This document shows, in pieces, positions 54,432 to 62,577 of a DNA stretch of 64,000 nt. Within the stretch, counting starts at the first letter, position 1; each line of letters opens with the position of its first letter. Origin of the DNA: JAHEJA01 sp965656445 (GTDB lineage: Bacteria; Pseudomonadota; Alphaproteobacteria; Rhodobacterales; Rhodobacteraceae). The notes below the pieces were generated by a model, which saw only the letters and a list, made by a program, of their open reading frames with translations, ran no database searches and was not told the DNA's origin. The stretch is from assembly GCA_965656445.1 (NCBI GenBank), contig CBFHKO010000001.1, positions 682,001-746,000 on the forward strand, in the 5' to 3' direction. The translations under genes were made by a program, and so were the position numbers.

Positions 54432-55535
54432 TCAGGCCAGTTCAAATATAGGGGTTCCAAGTATGTCCAGATCGGGAGTAACCCCAAGCCCAGGACCAGT
54501 CGGCGGCGCGATGCGGCCGTCTTTACGTGCAGGGCAATCTGGTGCGATCCGTGGGCCAACGTAGGAGGACAGATCACAGGTGTTGAGCAAAGAGCCCTTC
54601 GGAGTAGAGGCTGCAAAGTGGAGCGACGCTACGGTCACGATATCAGACCCCCAGGTGCATTCGGCGCAAATCTCTGCGCCTAGATGTACAGTGAGATCAC
54701 GGGCGCGCCGCATAGCAGACAGACCGCCAAACTTAGACAGTTTCAGAGCAACTGCATCCAATACGCCAAGCTCAGATGCGCGCATCAATGACGCCAGATC
54801 ATATGCACCTTCATCGATCTTCATCGGCAAACCAGTTGCTTGACGAACCGCAGCACAATCCTCGAGGGTTTTGCACGGCTGCTCTAACATGACATCAAGA
54901 TGCGCAACCGCGCGGCCCGTGCGTGTGGCATGCAGCTTGGTTGCGCCGCAATTCCAATCGCCATAGACCAATGGGCCTGTGCCCACGGCTTCGCGTACTT
55001 TGATAAGGCGTTCCGCATCAGCCTGCCAATCTGCATCTGCGCCAAGTTTGACCTGAAACTGGCGGATGCCTGTCGCGTAGGCTTCTCTCGCGATCCGCGC
55101 CATATCATCGGGCGCAATGCAGGTGATCGAATGATACAGCGGCATGTCGGTGCGGGTTTGTCCCCCGAGCAGGGTATACAGCGGCTGGCCCGTTGCTTTG
55201 CCGAAGAGATCCCAAAGCGCCATGTCCACAATGGATTTTGCGTGTAGGTGTCCTTGCAGGAACCCGTCCAGCTTACGCATCGGCGCATCAACCCCAAACG
55301 GGGAAATCCCTAGGATTTCAGGTGCCATTTCGTTGATTGCGCTCGGTACGCCATCGGCAAAAGCTGGCAAGTAGTGCGGGATTGGGCAGACCTCACCCCA
55401 ACCTTTCAACCCGCTGTCGGTATCAAGACAAAGCACGTGGGATTTGACCGTGTCGCAGGTCTTACCTTCGGCCATGTAGTAGGTCTCATGGCTGGTCAGG
55501 TCGACGGACCAAAGAGTGATGCCTGTAACTTTCAT
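54432..55535 (-). CDS. mandelate racemase/muconate lactonizing enzyme family protein (copy 1)
   Basis: 367-residue enolase-superfamily enzyme. The capping domain covers residues 1-125. Barrel motifs are FQVKLGAD (acid/base Lys), YGDWN (first metal Asp), LEQPC (Glu), KIDEGAY (third acidic ligand) and ALKLSKFGG (second Lys). Two catalytic lysines on opposite faces fit racemases or epimerases such as the betaine and proline-betaine epimerases of this family. ATGA overlap couples it to copy 2. Substrate unproven. Confidence 0.85.
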   Translation of the reverse strand: MKVTGITLWSVDLTSHETYYMAEGKTCDTVKSHVLCLDTDSGLKGWGEVCPIPHYLPAFADGVPSAINEMAPEILGISPFGVDAPMRKLDGFLQGHLHAKSIVDMALWDLFGKATGQPLYTLLGGQTRTDMPLYHSITCIAPDDMARIAREAYATGIRQFQVKLGADADWQADAERLIKVREAVGTGPLVYGDWNCGATKLHATRTGRAVAHLDVMLEQPCKTLEDCAAVRQATGLPMKIDEGAYDLASLMRASELGVLDAVALKLSKFGGLSAMRRARDLTVHLGAEICAECTWGSDIVTVASLHFAASTPKGSLLNTCDLSSYVGPRIAPDCPARKDGRIAPPTGPGLGVTPDLDILGTPIFELA

Positions 55536-56638
55536 GCGTAAACTGCCACTGGATTGCCAAGCGCATCCTCATCGGGATGAACGCCAAGCCCCGCTTCTTC
55601 GGGTAAATGAAGATGACCATCAATGTTACGCGGGCCACGACCACCAGCGATATCGACCGTGAGCATATCCTGACAGGCCCAGACTGCGTGACAATTGGCG
55701 TCCGGTATCGTTGCGGCTAGATGCAGCGCTTCGGTGTCGGCCAGAACAGAGCCGCCCGTTGCCATGACGAACATGTCGATCCCGTGGGCGAGCGCCACAT
55801 CACGCATCCGCGCGGCTTTGGTCAACCCGCCGACTCGGTTGAGCTTGATGCCAAAAACCTCGGCCAGCCCGTCCCGTGCGATGCGGGTCGCGTCTTGCAA
55901 CGTCACCAGTGACTCATCAACCGAAACTGGGGATGCATGTTTGCCAGAAATCGCCGCGATATCATCAAGGGTTTCGCAAGGCTGTTCGAACATCACATTC
56001 AAGTCTTCGGTTGCCGACATGACGCGCAGTGCCTGCTGTCTCGTCCAACCGCGATTAACGTCATAAAGTACTATTTCACCATCTCGGCGGATGTCTTCAA
56101 CGTCACGAATGCGAGTAATGTCACGCTCTACATCGCCGCCTATCTTGACAGAATGAGCAATATATCCGCGCTGACGGTATCGGTCGATCACCGCGCGGGT
56201 TTCCTCCACCGTTTTGGCTCCAACGGAAGAAGCTATAGGGCGCGGTGTTCGTGATCCGCCTCCCATCAGGTCAGCAATTGGCAGACCTGCAGCTTGGCCC
56301 GCAATATCCCAACACGCCATATCTATTGGGCTTTTGGCATATAGGTGCCCAGGCAGCGCGAGATCCATCGCGCGTTCAACATCCAGTATGCGGCGCGGAT
56401 CGAGCCCAAGGACAAAAGGTGCCATCGTCTCGATGCCTGCACGGATGCCAGGTCCATGGGCAGGCACGTAGGTGTGACCCCAAGGTGTGCCCTCTCCCCA
56501 ACCGATGAGCCCGGCGTCGGTTTCAACTTTGACCAGTGTCGCATCAAGGCATTCGAATTTCAGCCGCCCGCCAGACAGCCAATAGGGGTGCTCTAACGGC
56601 AGATCGACTTGGTAGACAGAAATGCGTGTGATCTTCAT
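55532..56638 (-). CDS. mandelate racemase/muconate lactonizing enzyme family protein (copy 2)
   Basis: 368-residue enzyme of the same superfamily. Motifs are HSVKIGGDVERD (Lys), LYDVNRGW (Asp), MFEQPC (Glu), PVSVDESL (Asp) and FGIKLNRVGG (Lys). It shares layout with its neighbour but differs through most of the sequence, so the pair is not a recent duplication. Known relatives include hydroxyproline-betaine epimerase and cis-3-hydroxyproline dehydratase. Coupled by ATGA overlaps on both sides. Confidence 0.85.
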   Translation of the reverse strand: MKITRISVYQVDLPLEHPYWLSGGRLKFECLDATLVKVETDAGLIGWGEGTPWGHTYVPAHGPGIRAGIETMAPFVLGLDPRRILDVERAMDLALPGHLYAKSPIDMACWDIAGQAAGLPIADLMGGGSRTPRPIASSVGAKTVEETRAVIDRYRQRGYIAHSVKIGGDVERDITRIRDVEDIRRDGEIVLYDVNRGWTRQQALRVMSATEDLNVMFEQPCETLDDIAAISGKHASPVSVDESLVTLQDATRIARDGLAEVFGIKLNRVGGLTKAARMRDVALAHGIDMFVMATGGSVLADTEALHLAATIPDANCHAVWACQDMLTVDIAGGRGPRNIDGHLHLPEEAGLGVHPDEDALGNPVAVYA

Positions 56639-57741
56639 GGCTCGCGATCCTTGCGCGCCTCTGGCACGACCACAATATTGCCGGTGTGTTTCTTGGCTAT
56701 GAATGCTGCCTGAGCCTCGCGCAATTGATCCAGTGGATAGGTCGCGGCCAATGCGGGCTTAATCTCGCCATCCTCTATGTAGCGGATCAGGTTTGGCATG
56801 ACTTCGGGCGTAATAACAGTTGAGCCCGTAAAGGTCAGATCACGCAAGTAGAAGGTACGCAGATCTAGGTCGACCATGGGACCCGCAATCGCACCCGAAC
56901 ATGTATAGCGCCCGCCGCGTTCCAGAACGTCAATCAACGTTGACCAGTATGGGCCGCCAACGACGTCTGCTACGACTGTGATTTTCTCATGACCCAAGGC
57001 CACGCGTAGATCATCGGGCGTGCGAGACAGGATAACGTCGGGCCCAAATAGCGCGACATCTTCGTGCTTGGCTTCAGAGGCCATGGCGATTACGCGCGCG
57101 CCGCGGCGTTTGGCCAACTGGATCAATGCACTCCCTACACCACCCGATGCTCCAGGAACTAACACGGTGTCGCTTGCACGAACATGGGCGCGTGTCAGCA
57201 TGCCTTCAGCCGTGGAATAGGAACATGAAAAGGTTGCCAGCTCTGCGTCACTTAAATCAGACTGTACCGCGAGCGCGTTGCGCGACGGGGTCGTCGTGAA
57301 TTCGGCAAATCCGCCATCGCGTTCCGACCCGAAATATCCCGTCTTGTTCATGTCATCGGGGTCCTCTGCATCCCGCAGCCAGTTATCGGTTATGACTCGT
57401 TCTCCGATACGTGAGGAGTCAACATTTTCGCCAACAGCAACAATCTCACCACAAACATCCGCGCCCTGAATGCGCGGAAAGGTGATCGGGGCACCCCCCC
57501 AAGTTGGGTCGTCTTTACCGACTTCTTCGAATGCACCACCCGTCGTCGCATCGTTCACTGTCTTTGAATACCAACCCGAACGCGTGTTCACGTCCGTGTT
57601 GTTCAAACCACACGCTCCGACGCGGATCAGAACCTCGTCAGACGCGGGGCGCGGACAAGGCCACTCCTCGTGCAGGACCATTTGATCCAGATCCCCATGG
57701 CCCATTGTGACCATCGCCCGCATAGTCTTTGGCAGGTTCAT
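56635..57741 (-). CDS. medium-chain alcohol dehydrogenase/quinone reductase family protein
   Basis: 368-residue MDR-superfamily oxidoreductase. The N-terminal GroES-like domain shows EVLIRVGACGLNNTDVNTRSGW and QGADVCGEIVAVGENVD. The Rossmann motif is VLVPGASGGVGSALIQLAKRRGARV. The catalytic-zinc cysteine-histidine set is incomplete (CGLNNTD lacks the usual H), suggesting a zinc-free NADPH-type enzyme. Its substrate is unknown. It lies between the FAD demethylase and the enolase-family genes with 4-bp overlaps, so it acts in the same pathway. Confidence 0.85.
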   Translation of the reverse strand: MNLPKTMRAMVTMGHGDLDQMVLHEEWPCPRPASDEVLIRVGACGLNNTDVNTRSGWYSKTVNDATTGGAFEEVGKDDPTWGGAPITFPRIQGADVCGEIVAVGENVDSSRIGERVITDNWLRDAEDPDDMNKTGYFGSERDGGFAEFTTTPSRNALAVQSDLSDAELATFSCSYSTAEGMLTRAHVRASDTVLVPGASGGVGSALIQLAKRRGARVIAMASEAKHEDVALFGPDVILSRTPDDLRVALGHEKITVVADVVGGPYWSTLIDVLERGGRYTCSGAIAGPMVDLDLRTFYLRDLTFTGSTVITPEVMPNLIRYIEDGEIKPALAATYPLDQLREAQAAFIAKKHTGNIVVVPEARKDREP

Positions 57742-60176
57742 GATGCGTCCACGCGTGGCTTCAAGCTTGCAGGATCATAGGCAGGTTCACCCAATACGCG
57801 CGCCGCCCGGAGTTTGCCATGGATCACCACCTCAAGCGCGGTATCGGGCTTGGCGGCTTCGGGTTTGATGTAAGCAAAGGCGAGGACTTTGCCGACGGTT
57901 GGGCCGTAGGCGACCGATGCAGTGGAACCGACAACCTGATCGTTCAACATCACAGCCTCACCGCCATGACCGTCGGCTTTTCCATCAGGCTCGATTTCCA
58001 GATAGGCGCAGACCCACGGCAAATCGGTGTTCAATGTCTTGTCTCGCCCAAGGTAGTCCTTGTCAGAGCGCGCAAATCGCAGCACATCTGCCTCGGCTAA
58101 AGTCACCTCGTTGGTCAATTCGCCAGCGCCTTTGAAACCCTTCTCCATGCGCATAGCGTTCATAGCAAAGCTGCCGTAGTCAGTAATGCCATGTGCCACG
58201 CCTGCATTCCAAAGCGCGGTGTAGACATCAAGGCAAGCCGCATTTGGCATATGGAATTCCCAACCAAGCTCACCCGCATAGGACATACGGAAGGCCCAGA
58301 CGCTGTGTCCAGCGACTGTAATCTCCTGCGCGGATAGCCAGCGGAAACCTGCGTTGGTTAGATCAGCATCCGTGCATTCCTGCAATATGTCTCGCGCCCT
58401 TGGCCCATTTAGGGACAGTGCGGACCAGTCAGACGACAACGCTGTGATCGTGGCGTCCTCATTCGAAAGGTTCTGCTCCAAATGATCAAGGAGACGTTGT
58501 TCGAAAAACGCAGCACAGACGAGGTAGAATTTGTCTTCGGCCATGCGCACAATCGTCGTTTCCAACTCGATCCGGCCCGCACGGTTCAGCATATGGGTGA
58601 GCGTGATTGAGCCGACCTTCTGCGGCATACGGTTCGCGGTTAGGCGATCAAGCAGCGCATATGCATCCGGCCCTTCGACGACGACCTTAGTAAACGCGGT
58701 GACGTCCATTATTCCGACGTTTTCGCGAACCGCTTTGACTTCTGCAGCCACGACATCGTCCACAGGCGTTCGGTTGAACGAATAGTGATCCTCTGGTGTC
58801 ACGCCGTCGCGGGCAAACCAGCGGGGGCGTTCAAAACCGTAGACTTCCTCGTGAACGGCACCCTTTGACTTAAGCAACTCATGAAGTGGAGATGGCTTGA
58901 TCGGCCGCCCCGCCAACCTGTTGAAATGCGGAAACGGGATTTCGTGGCGCAGGCAATAATCTTCCTCTGCTTTTACGACTTGCCACTCTTTGGTGGCGTA
59001 ACCGCCGAAGCGACGCGGATCATAGTCGCGCATTGAAATATCGGCGGCTCCATGCACCATCAAACGGGCCAACTCACGCGTCAAACCGGGGCCCCAGCCG
59101 ATGCCTATTTGTGTGCCACAACAGCACCAATAGTTCGTCACACCCGGTGCTGGTCCGATCAACGGGTTGCCGTCTGGTGGGTGGCTGATAGCGCCATGGA
59201 CCTCGCGTTGAATGCCAAGCTCTGCAAAAATCGGCATGCGATTCAGGCTCTCTTCAAGGTAAGGCATGACCCGATCATAGTCTGCGTCAAACAGCCAGTT
59301 TTCATACTCCCATGGGCAGTGATCGTGCCAAACAGAGTTCGGGTTCTCTTTTTCGTAGATCCCGATCAACCCGCGTTTTTGCTCCATCCGGATGTAGCCT
59401 GAGACTTTCTTGTCATCTCGGATGACGGGGAGTTCGGTATCCAACGCTTCAAATTCTGGCACCGGCTCAGTCACAAAGTAATGGTGGGTCATCGAGGTCA
59501 TTGGCAACTGCAATCCTGACCATTCGCCCATCTGCCTCGCATATGTACCACCTGCGTTTACGACATGTTCACAAGTGATCGTGCCTTTGTCCGTTTCAAC
59601 CTGCCACTCGCCCGACGCTAACTGCGTGATGTTTGTTGCGCGGCACTGGCGGATGATTTTCACACCCTTTTGGCGGGCACCCGCAGCCATCGCCATGGTC
59701 ACGTTAGTCGGATCAACGTGACCGTCGTCTGGCGTGTGAAGCGCACCTAACACACCATCAAGATTGTAGAACGGATGTAGTTTGGCAACCTTATCCGGCC
59801 CAACCAGTTCAATATTGAACCCCAGCGAACGCCCGACAGACAGCGTATGGCGTAGCCAGTCCATCTCGTCCTCAGTATAGGCCAAGCGGAACGATCCGCA
59901 GCCATGCCATGTGACTGGCTGTCCAGTCTCTTGTTCCAATCCACCAGAATACAGCCCGATGTTGTAATCGACACATTTACCTAACCCGAAACTAGAGGTC
60001 GAGTGTGTGATCTGTCCAGCAGCGTGCCATGTGCTTCCGGACGTCAGTTCTGCTTTCTCAAGCAGTACTGTGTCAGCACCCCATCCTTCGTGACCGAGGT
60101 GATATGCAAGGCCTACGCCCATGACTCCACCGCCAACAATGACAACACGTGCATGTCTTGGAAATTCATTCGTCAA
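57738..60176 (-). CDS. FAD/GCV_T-type dimethylglycine/sarcosine dehydrogenase-like protein
   Basis: 812-residue oxidative demethylase, first gene of the operon. N-terminal DAO domain with VVIVGGGVMGVGLAYHLG (FAD) and SGSTWHAAG, whose His is the covalent FAD site in mammalian dimethylglycine dehydrogenase. An FAO_M segment follows near 370-430. The C-terminal half is a GCV_T aminomethyl-folate domain (VGIMDVTAFTKVVVEGPDA, LSLNGPRARDIL, YAGELGWEFHMP). Such enzymes pass the methyl carbon to tetrahydrofolate. It would remove an N-methyl group from a secondary or tertiary amine made by the Rieske enzyme. Confidence 0.9.
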   Translation of the reverse strand: MTNEFPRHARVVIVGGGVMGVGLAYHLGHEGWGADTVLLEKAELTSGSTWHAAGQITHSTSSFGLGKCVDYNIGLYSGGLEQETGQPVTWHGCGSFRLAYTEDEMDWLRHTLSVGRSLGFNIELVGPDKVAKLHPFYNLDGVLGALHTPDDGHVDPTNVTMAMAAGARQKGVKIIRQCRATNITQLASGEWQVETDKGTITCEHVVNAGGTYARQMGEWSGLQLPMTSMTHHYFVTEPVPEFEALDTELPVIRDDKKVSGYIRMEQKRGLIGIYEKENPNSVWHDHCPWEYENWLFDADYDRVMPYLEESLNRMPIFAELGIQREVHGAISHPPDGNPLIGPAPGVTNYWCCCGTQIGIGWGPGLTRELARLMVHGAADISMRDYDPRRFGGYATKEWQVVKAEEDYCLRHEIPFPHFNRLAGRPIKPSPLHELLKSKGAVHEEVYGFERPRWFARDGVTPEDHYSFNRTPVDDVVAAEVKAVRENVGIMDVTAFTKVVVEGPDAYALLDRLTANRMPQKVGSITLTHMLNRAGRIELETTIVRMAEDKFYLVCAAFFEQRLLDHLEQNLSNEDATITALSSDWSALSLNGPRARDILQECTDADLTNAGFRWLSAQEITVAGHSVWAFRMSYAGELGWEFHMPNAACLDVYTALWNAGVAHGITDYGSFAMNAMRMEKGFKGAGELTNEVTLAEADVLRFARSDKDYLGRDKTLNTDLPWVCAYLEIEPDGKADGHGGEAVMLNDQVVGSTASVAYGPTVGKVLAFAYIKPEAAKPDTALEVVIHGKLRAARVLGEPAYDPASLKPRVDAS

Positions 60177-60222
60177 TGGAATCTTCCTTTGTGAATCGTT
60201 TTTCTCTCGACAGACTAATCAA

Positions 60223-60265
60223 ACAAATGTACCATCGTCAATAATGAATGGGACAAATATATCAT
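60223..60265. promoter_or_regulatory. direct repeats near the RpiR start, possible operator
   Basis: ACAAATGTACCAT (60223-60235) and ACAAATATATCAT (60253-60265) match at 11 of 13 positions, 30 bp apart, spanning the start codon of the regulator and close to the divergent operon. They may be operators of the RpiR protein. Confidence 0.3.
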
Positions 60266-61131
60266 ACACGATTCTTGAGCGTCTGGCAGACGAGCTCACT
60301 GAGCTGACACCTGAAGCACGCAAGGCTGCAACCTATGTGTTGGAGAACCCGCGCGACGTGGGAGTTTCGACAGTGCGCGAAATCGCTGAAGCGGCTAACG
60401 TCAAGCCAAACACTGTCGTGCGCATGGCGCGCCAGTTTGGTTTTGAGGGCTATGAAGATTTTCGCGCCCCATTTCGTGACGCGATCAGGCGCGGTGCAGC
60501 AGATTTCCCTGACCGCGCACGCTGGTTGCAAGACATCCGCAAAACGGGCGACCTTGGTGGGCTTTATGCTGATATGGTAAGCGATGTGTTGAGTAACATC
60601 GAAGAATCTTTCGCGGATATTTCAACACAAAATCTAAAAGAGGCAGCAGAAGCAATTTGGGCTGCTCGTAATGTTTTCACACTGGGCGTTGGGGTAAACA
60701 ATTCTGTCGCCCGCAATTTCACCTATCTTGCGTCAACTGGAATGACTGAATTCCATGCCATACCACGTCCCGGATCGACACCGGTAGATGACTTGGCATG
60801 GGCAGACAATCGTGACGTCCTAATTGCGATCACCTGCAAGCCCTATCGCTCGGAAGTGATCGAAGCGGTGCGCATCGCTCATGAGCAAGGCATGACCATC
60901 GTCGCGATATCTGACAGCCCCGCCAGCCCCATCATTCAGCTTGCAAATCATGGGTTTGTCGTTTCGGTTGACACGCCTCAATTCTTCCCATCCTCAGTTG
61001 GTATAATTGCCTTGTTGGAAACTTTGCTGTCCTTTGTCATTGCAGTCGCCAGCGACGAAATCCCCGAACGTGTTGCCACCTTTCACAAACGCAGACACGA
61101 ACTTGGCCTATATCATTCGGAGGACAAATGA
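60244..61131 (+). CDS. RpiR/MurR family transcriptional regulator
   Basis: 295-residue regulator. N-terminal RpiR helix-turn-helix domain (LTPEARKAATYVLENPRDVGVSTVREIAEAANVKPNTVVRMARQFGFEGYEDFR in parts) and C-terminal SIS domain (FTLGVGVNNSVARNFTYL, VLIAITCKPYRSEVIEAVRIAHEQGMTIVAISD). SIS domains usually bind phosphosugars, but RpiR proteins also govern amine and amino acid catabolism. The start at 60244 (MNGTNISY) is chosen over a frame from 60121 that would enter the divergent gene. Likely controls both the operon and the Rieske gene. Confidence 0.9.
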   Translation: MNGTNISYTILERLADELTELTPEARKAATYVLENPRDVGVSTVREIAEAANVKPNTVVRMARQFGFEGYEDFRAPFRDAIRRGAADFPDRARWLQDIRKTGDLGGLYADMVSDVLSNIEESFADISTQNLKEAAEAIWAARNVFTLGVGVNNSVARNFTYLASTGMTEFHAIPRPGSTPVDDLAWADNRDVLIAITCKPYRSEVIEAVRIAHEQGMTIVAISDSPASPIIQLANHGFVVSVDTPQFFPSSVGIIALLETLLSFVIAVASDEIPERVATFHKRRHELGLYHSEDK

Positions 61132-62228
61132 GCGATCCAATCCGATCCCTTGCTGCACGTTACTACACCGACCCCAATGTATTTAAGATCGAGAGCGCGG
61201 GGCTACTGGCTCAGACTTGGCAATTCGGCTGCCACGCATCTGAACTGTCCAAATTAGGCGACTATGCCACTTTTGAGATTGCAGGCGAGAGCTTGTTTGC
61301 GATCCGAGGTCGCGATGAAAAAATCCGCGTGTTTTACAACGTCTGCCAACATCGCGCGCATCAATTGGTGCAGGGAACAGGCACGACACGCGTTGTTGTT
61401 TGCCCTTATCACGCTTGGACATATGAACTGACTGGAGAATTGCGCGCAGGACCCAATATCAAGGCAGTCGAGGGGTTCGACAAGTCCAGCATATGCCTAA
61501 CTGAAGTCCGCGCAGAAGAGTTCCTTGGCTTTGTCTTTGTGAATCTCGACCCGAATGCCGCGCCGATGGATGTATGGTTTCCAAACGCCCGCGCAGAGTT
61601 GGAAGAATGGGTTCCGAATTGGGCCGATCTCAAGCCTCTGGAATGGGTCGAGATACCCGAAAAATGTAATTGGAAGGTTTCGGTCGAGAATTATTCAGAA
61701 TGCTATCACTGTTCTTTGTGTCATCCGACGTTTGCCAACGGTGTTGTCAAGCCAGAGACCTATGACATCCAGCCCCAAGGTAAGTGTCTGCGCCATACCA
61801 CTGAGTGCCAAAGCCTTGAGGATATGACCTACGACGTTCATTCTGGTTTCGAGCATCAATATGAATATTCCAGCTGGTTTTTATGGCCGATGTTTTCGTT
61901 TCAAGTCTATCCAGGTAATGTGCTGAACACCTATCATTGGCGTGCAATTGATGCAGATCATGTTGTCGTCTGGCGAGGATGGTACTCAGTAGATGGCATG
62001 GACGATCCCAAAGTGCGTCAGCTGGCGATACAAGATCGTGAGACAACGGTGGAAGAAGACATTCATCTTGTTGAAAGCGTACAACGCGGATTGCAATCGC
62101 GCGGCTACCGCCCGGGGCCGTTGGTGGTTGATCCCAAAGGCGGTGTGAATTCCGAACATCCTGTGATGCATTTACAGCGCTGGATGCGCGAGGCGATTGA
62201 TGGCGCCGATAAGAGATCGGACACTTGA
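61128..62228 (+). CDS. Rieske non-haem iron oxygenase (betaine demethylase-like)
   Basis: 366-residue oxygenase alpha subunit. Rieske ligands are CQHRAH and CPYHAW (CxH...CxxH). The mononuclear iron site is in VENYSECYHCSLCHP (two His plus an acidic ligand later). This architecture is shared by glycine-betaine, stachydrine and carnitine-type demethylases that oxidatively remove an N-methyl group. No reductase gene is present nearby, so electrons must come from elsewhere. ATGA overlap with the regulator shows translational coupling. Confidence 0.88.
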   Translation: MSDPIRSLAARYYTDPNVFKIESAGLLAQTWQFGCHASELSKLGDYATFEIAGESLFAIRGRDEKIRVFYNVCQHRAHQLVQGTGTTRVVVCPYHAWTYELTGELRAGPNIKAVEGFDKSSICLTEVRAEEFLGFVFVNLDPNAAPMDVWFPNARAELEEWVPNWADLKPLEWVEIPEKCNWKVSVENYSECYHCSLCHPTFANGVVKPETYDIQPQGKCLRHTTECQSLEDMTYDVHSGFEHQYEYSSWFLWPMFSFQVYPGNVLNTYHWRAIDADHVVVWRGWYSVDGMDDPKVRQLAIQDRETTVEEDIHLVESVQRGLQSRGYRPGPLVVDPKGGVNSEHPVMHLQRWMREAIDGADKRSDT

Positions 62229-62234
62229 AAACGA

Positions 62235-62381
62235 ATGGCAAACTATGTTGTTGGCGCATTGGTCCACGGTGGCGCAGGACGACTCAAAGTTTTCAATCCT
62301 GGATCGGGAGAGAAAATAGTCGAACAGGCTCCTGCCGAAGTAGCTATTGTTGACCGCGCGGTTTTGGCCGAGCATTATTAG
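62235..62381 (+). pseudogene. truncated aldehyde dehydrogenase N-terminus
   Basis: 48-codon frame starting MANYVVGALVHGG, 6 bp after the Rieske gene. GRLKVFNPGSGEKIV matches the N-terminal GR-xxVxNPATGE block of methylmalonate-semialdehyde-type aldehyde dehydrogenases, and AEVAIVDRAVLAE the following AEVDxAVxxA. The frame then stops; the remaining ~450 residues are absent. It looks like the 5' remnant of a gene cut when the downstream repeat segment was joined. Confidence 0.6.
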
Positions 62382-62417
62382 CCGGCAGCTCTCGCCACAG
62401 TCAATAGTTTCGCAATC

Positions 62418-62548
62418 AAACGCGTCAAGTTATAAATCTACCGCAACCAAGACCGCATTTTATACTCGATCCTCATCGCCTTTGGCCTCGCCGTCGCGGT
62501 CAACATCTATATGGAAAACCGACGTCCCTGACGGCGCAGGTTTTAGTC
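62418..62548 (+). pseudogene. decayed copy of the 52734-53108 gene end (direct repeat copy B at 62442-62548)
   Basis: In frame it reads IKRVKL, a stop, then IYRNQDRILYSILIAFGLAV and AVNIYMENRRP, another stop and RRRF, matching the C-terminal ~45 residues of the intact gene. Stops interrupt it and no 5' end is present. The 107-bp core has 102 identities with copy A. It lies at the right edge of the island. A 6-bp hairpin GAGGTT/AACCTC follows (62549-62569). Confidence 0.85.
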
Positions 62549-62577
62549 GAGGTTCATAAGAGCAACCTCCAAGGAAG

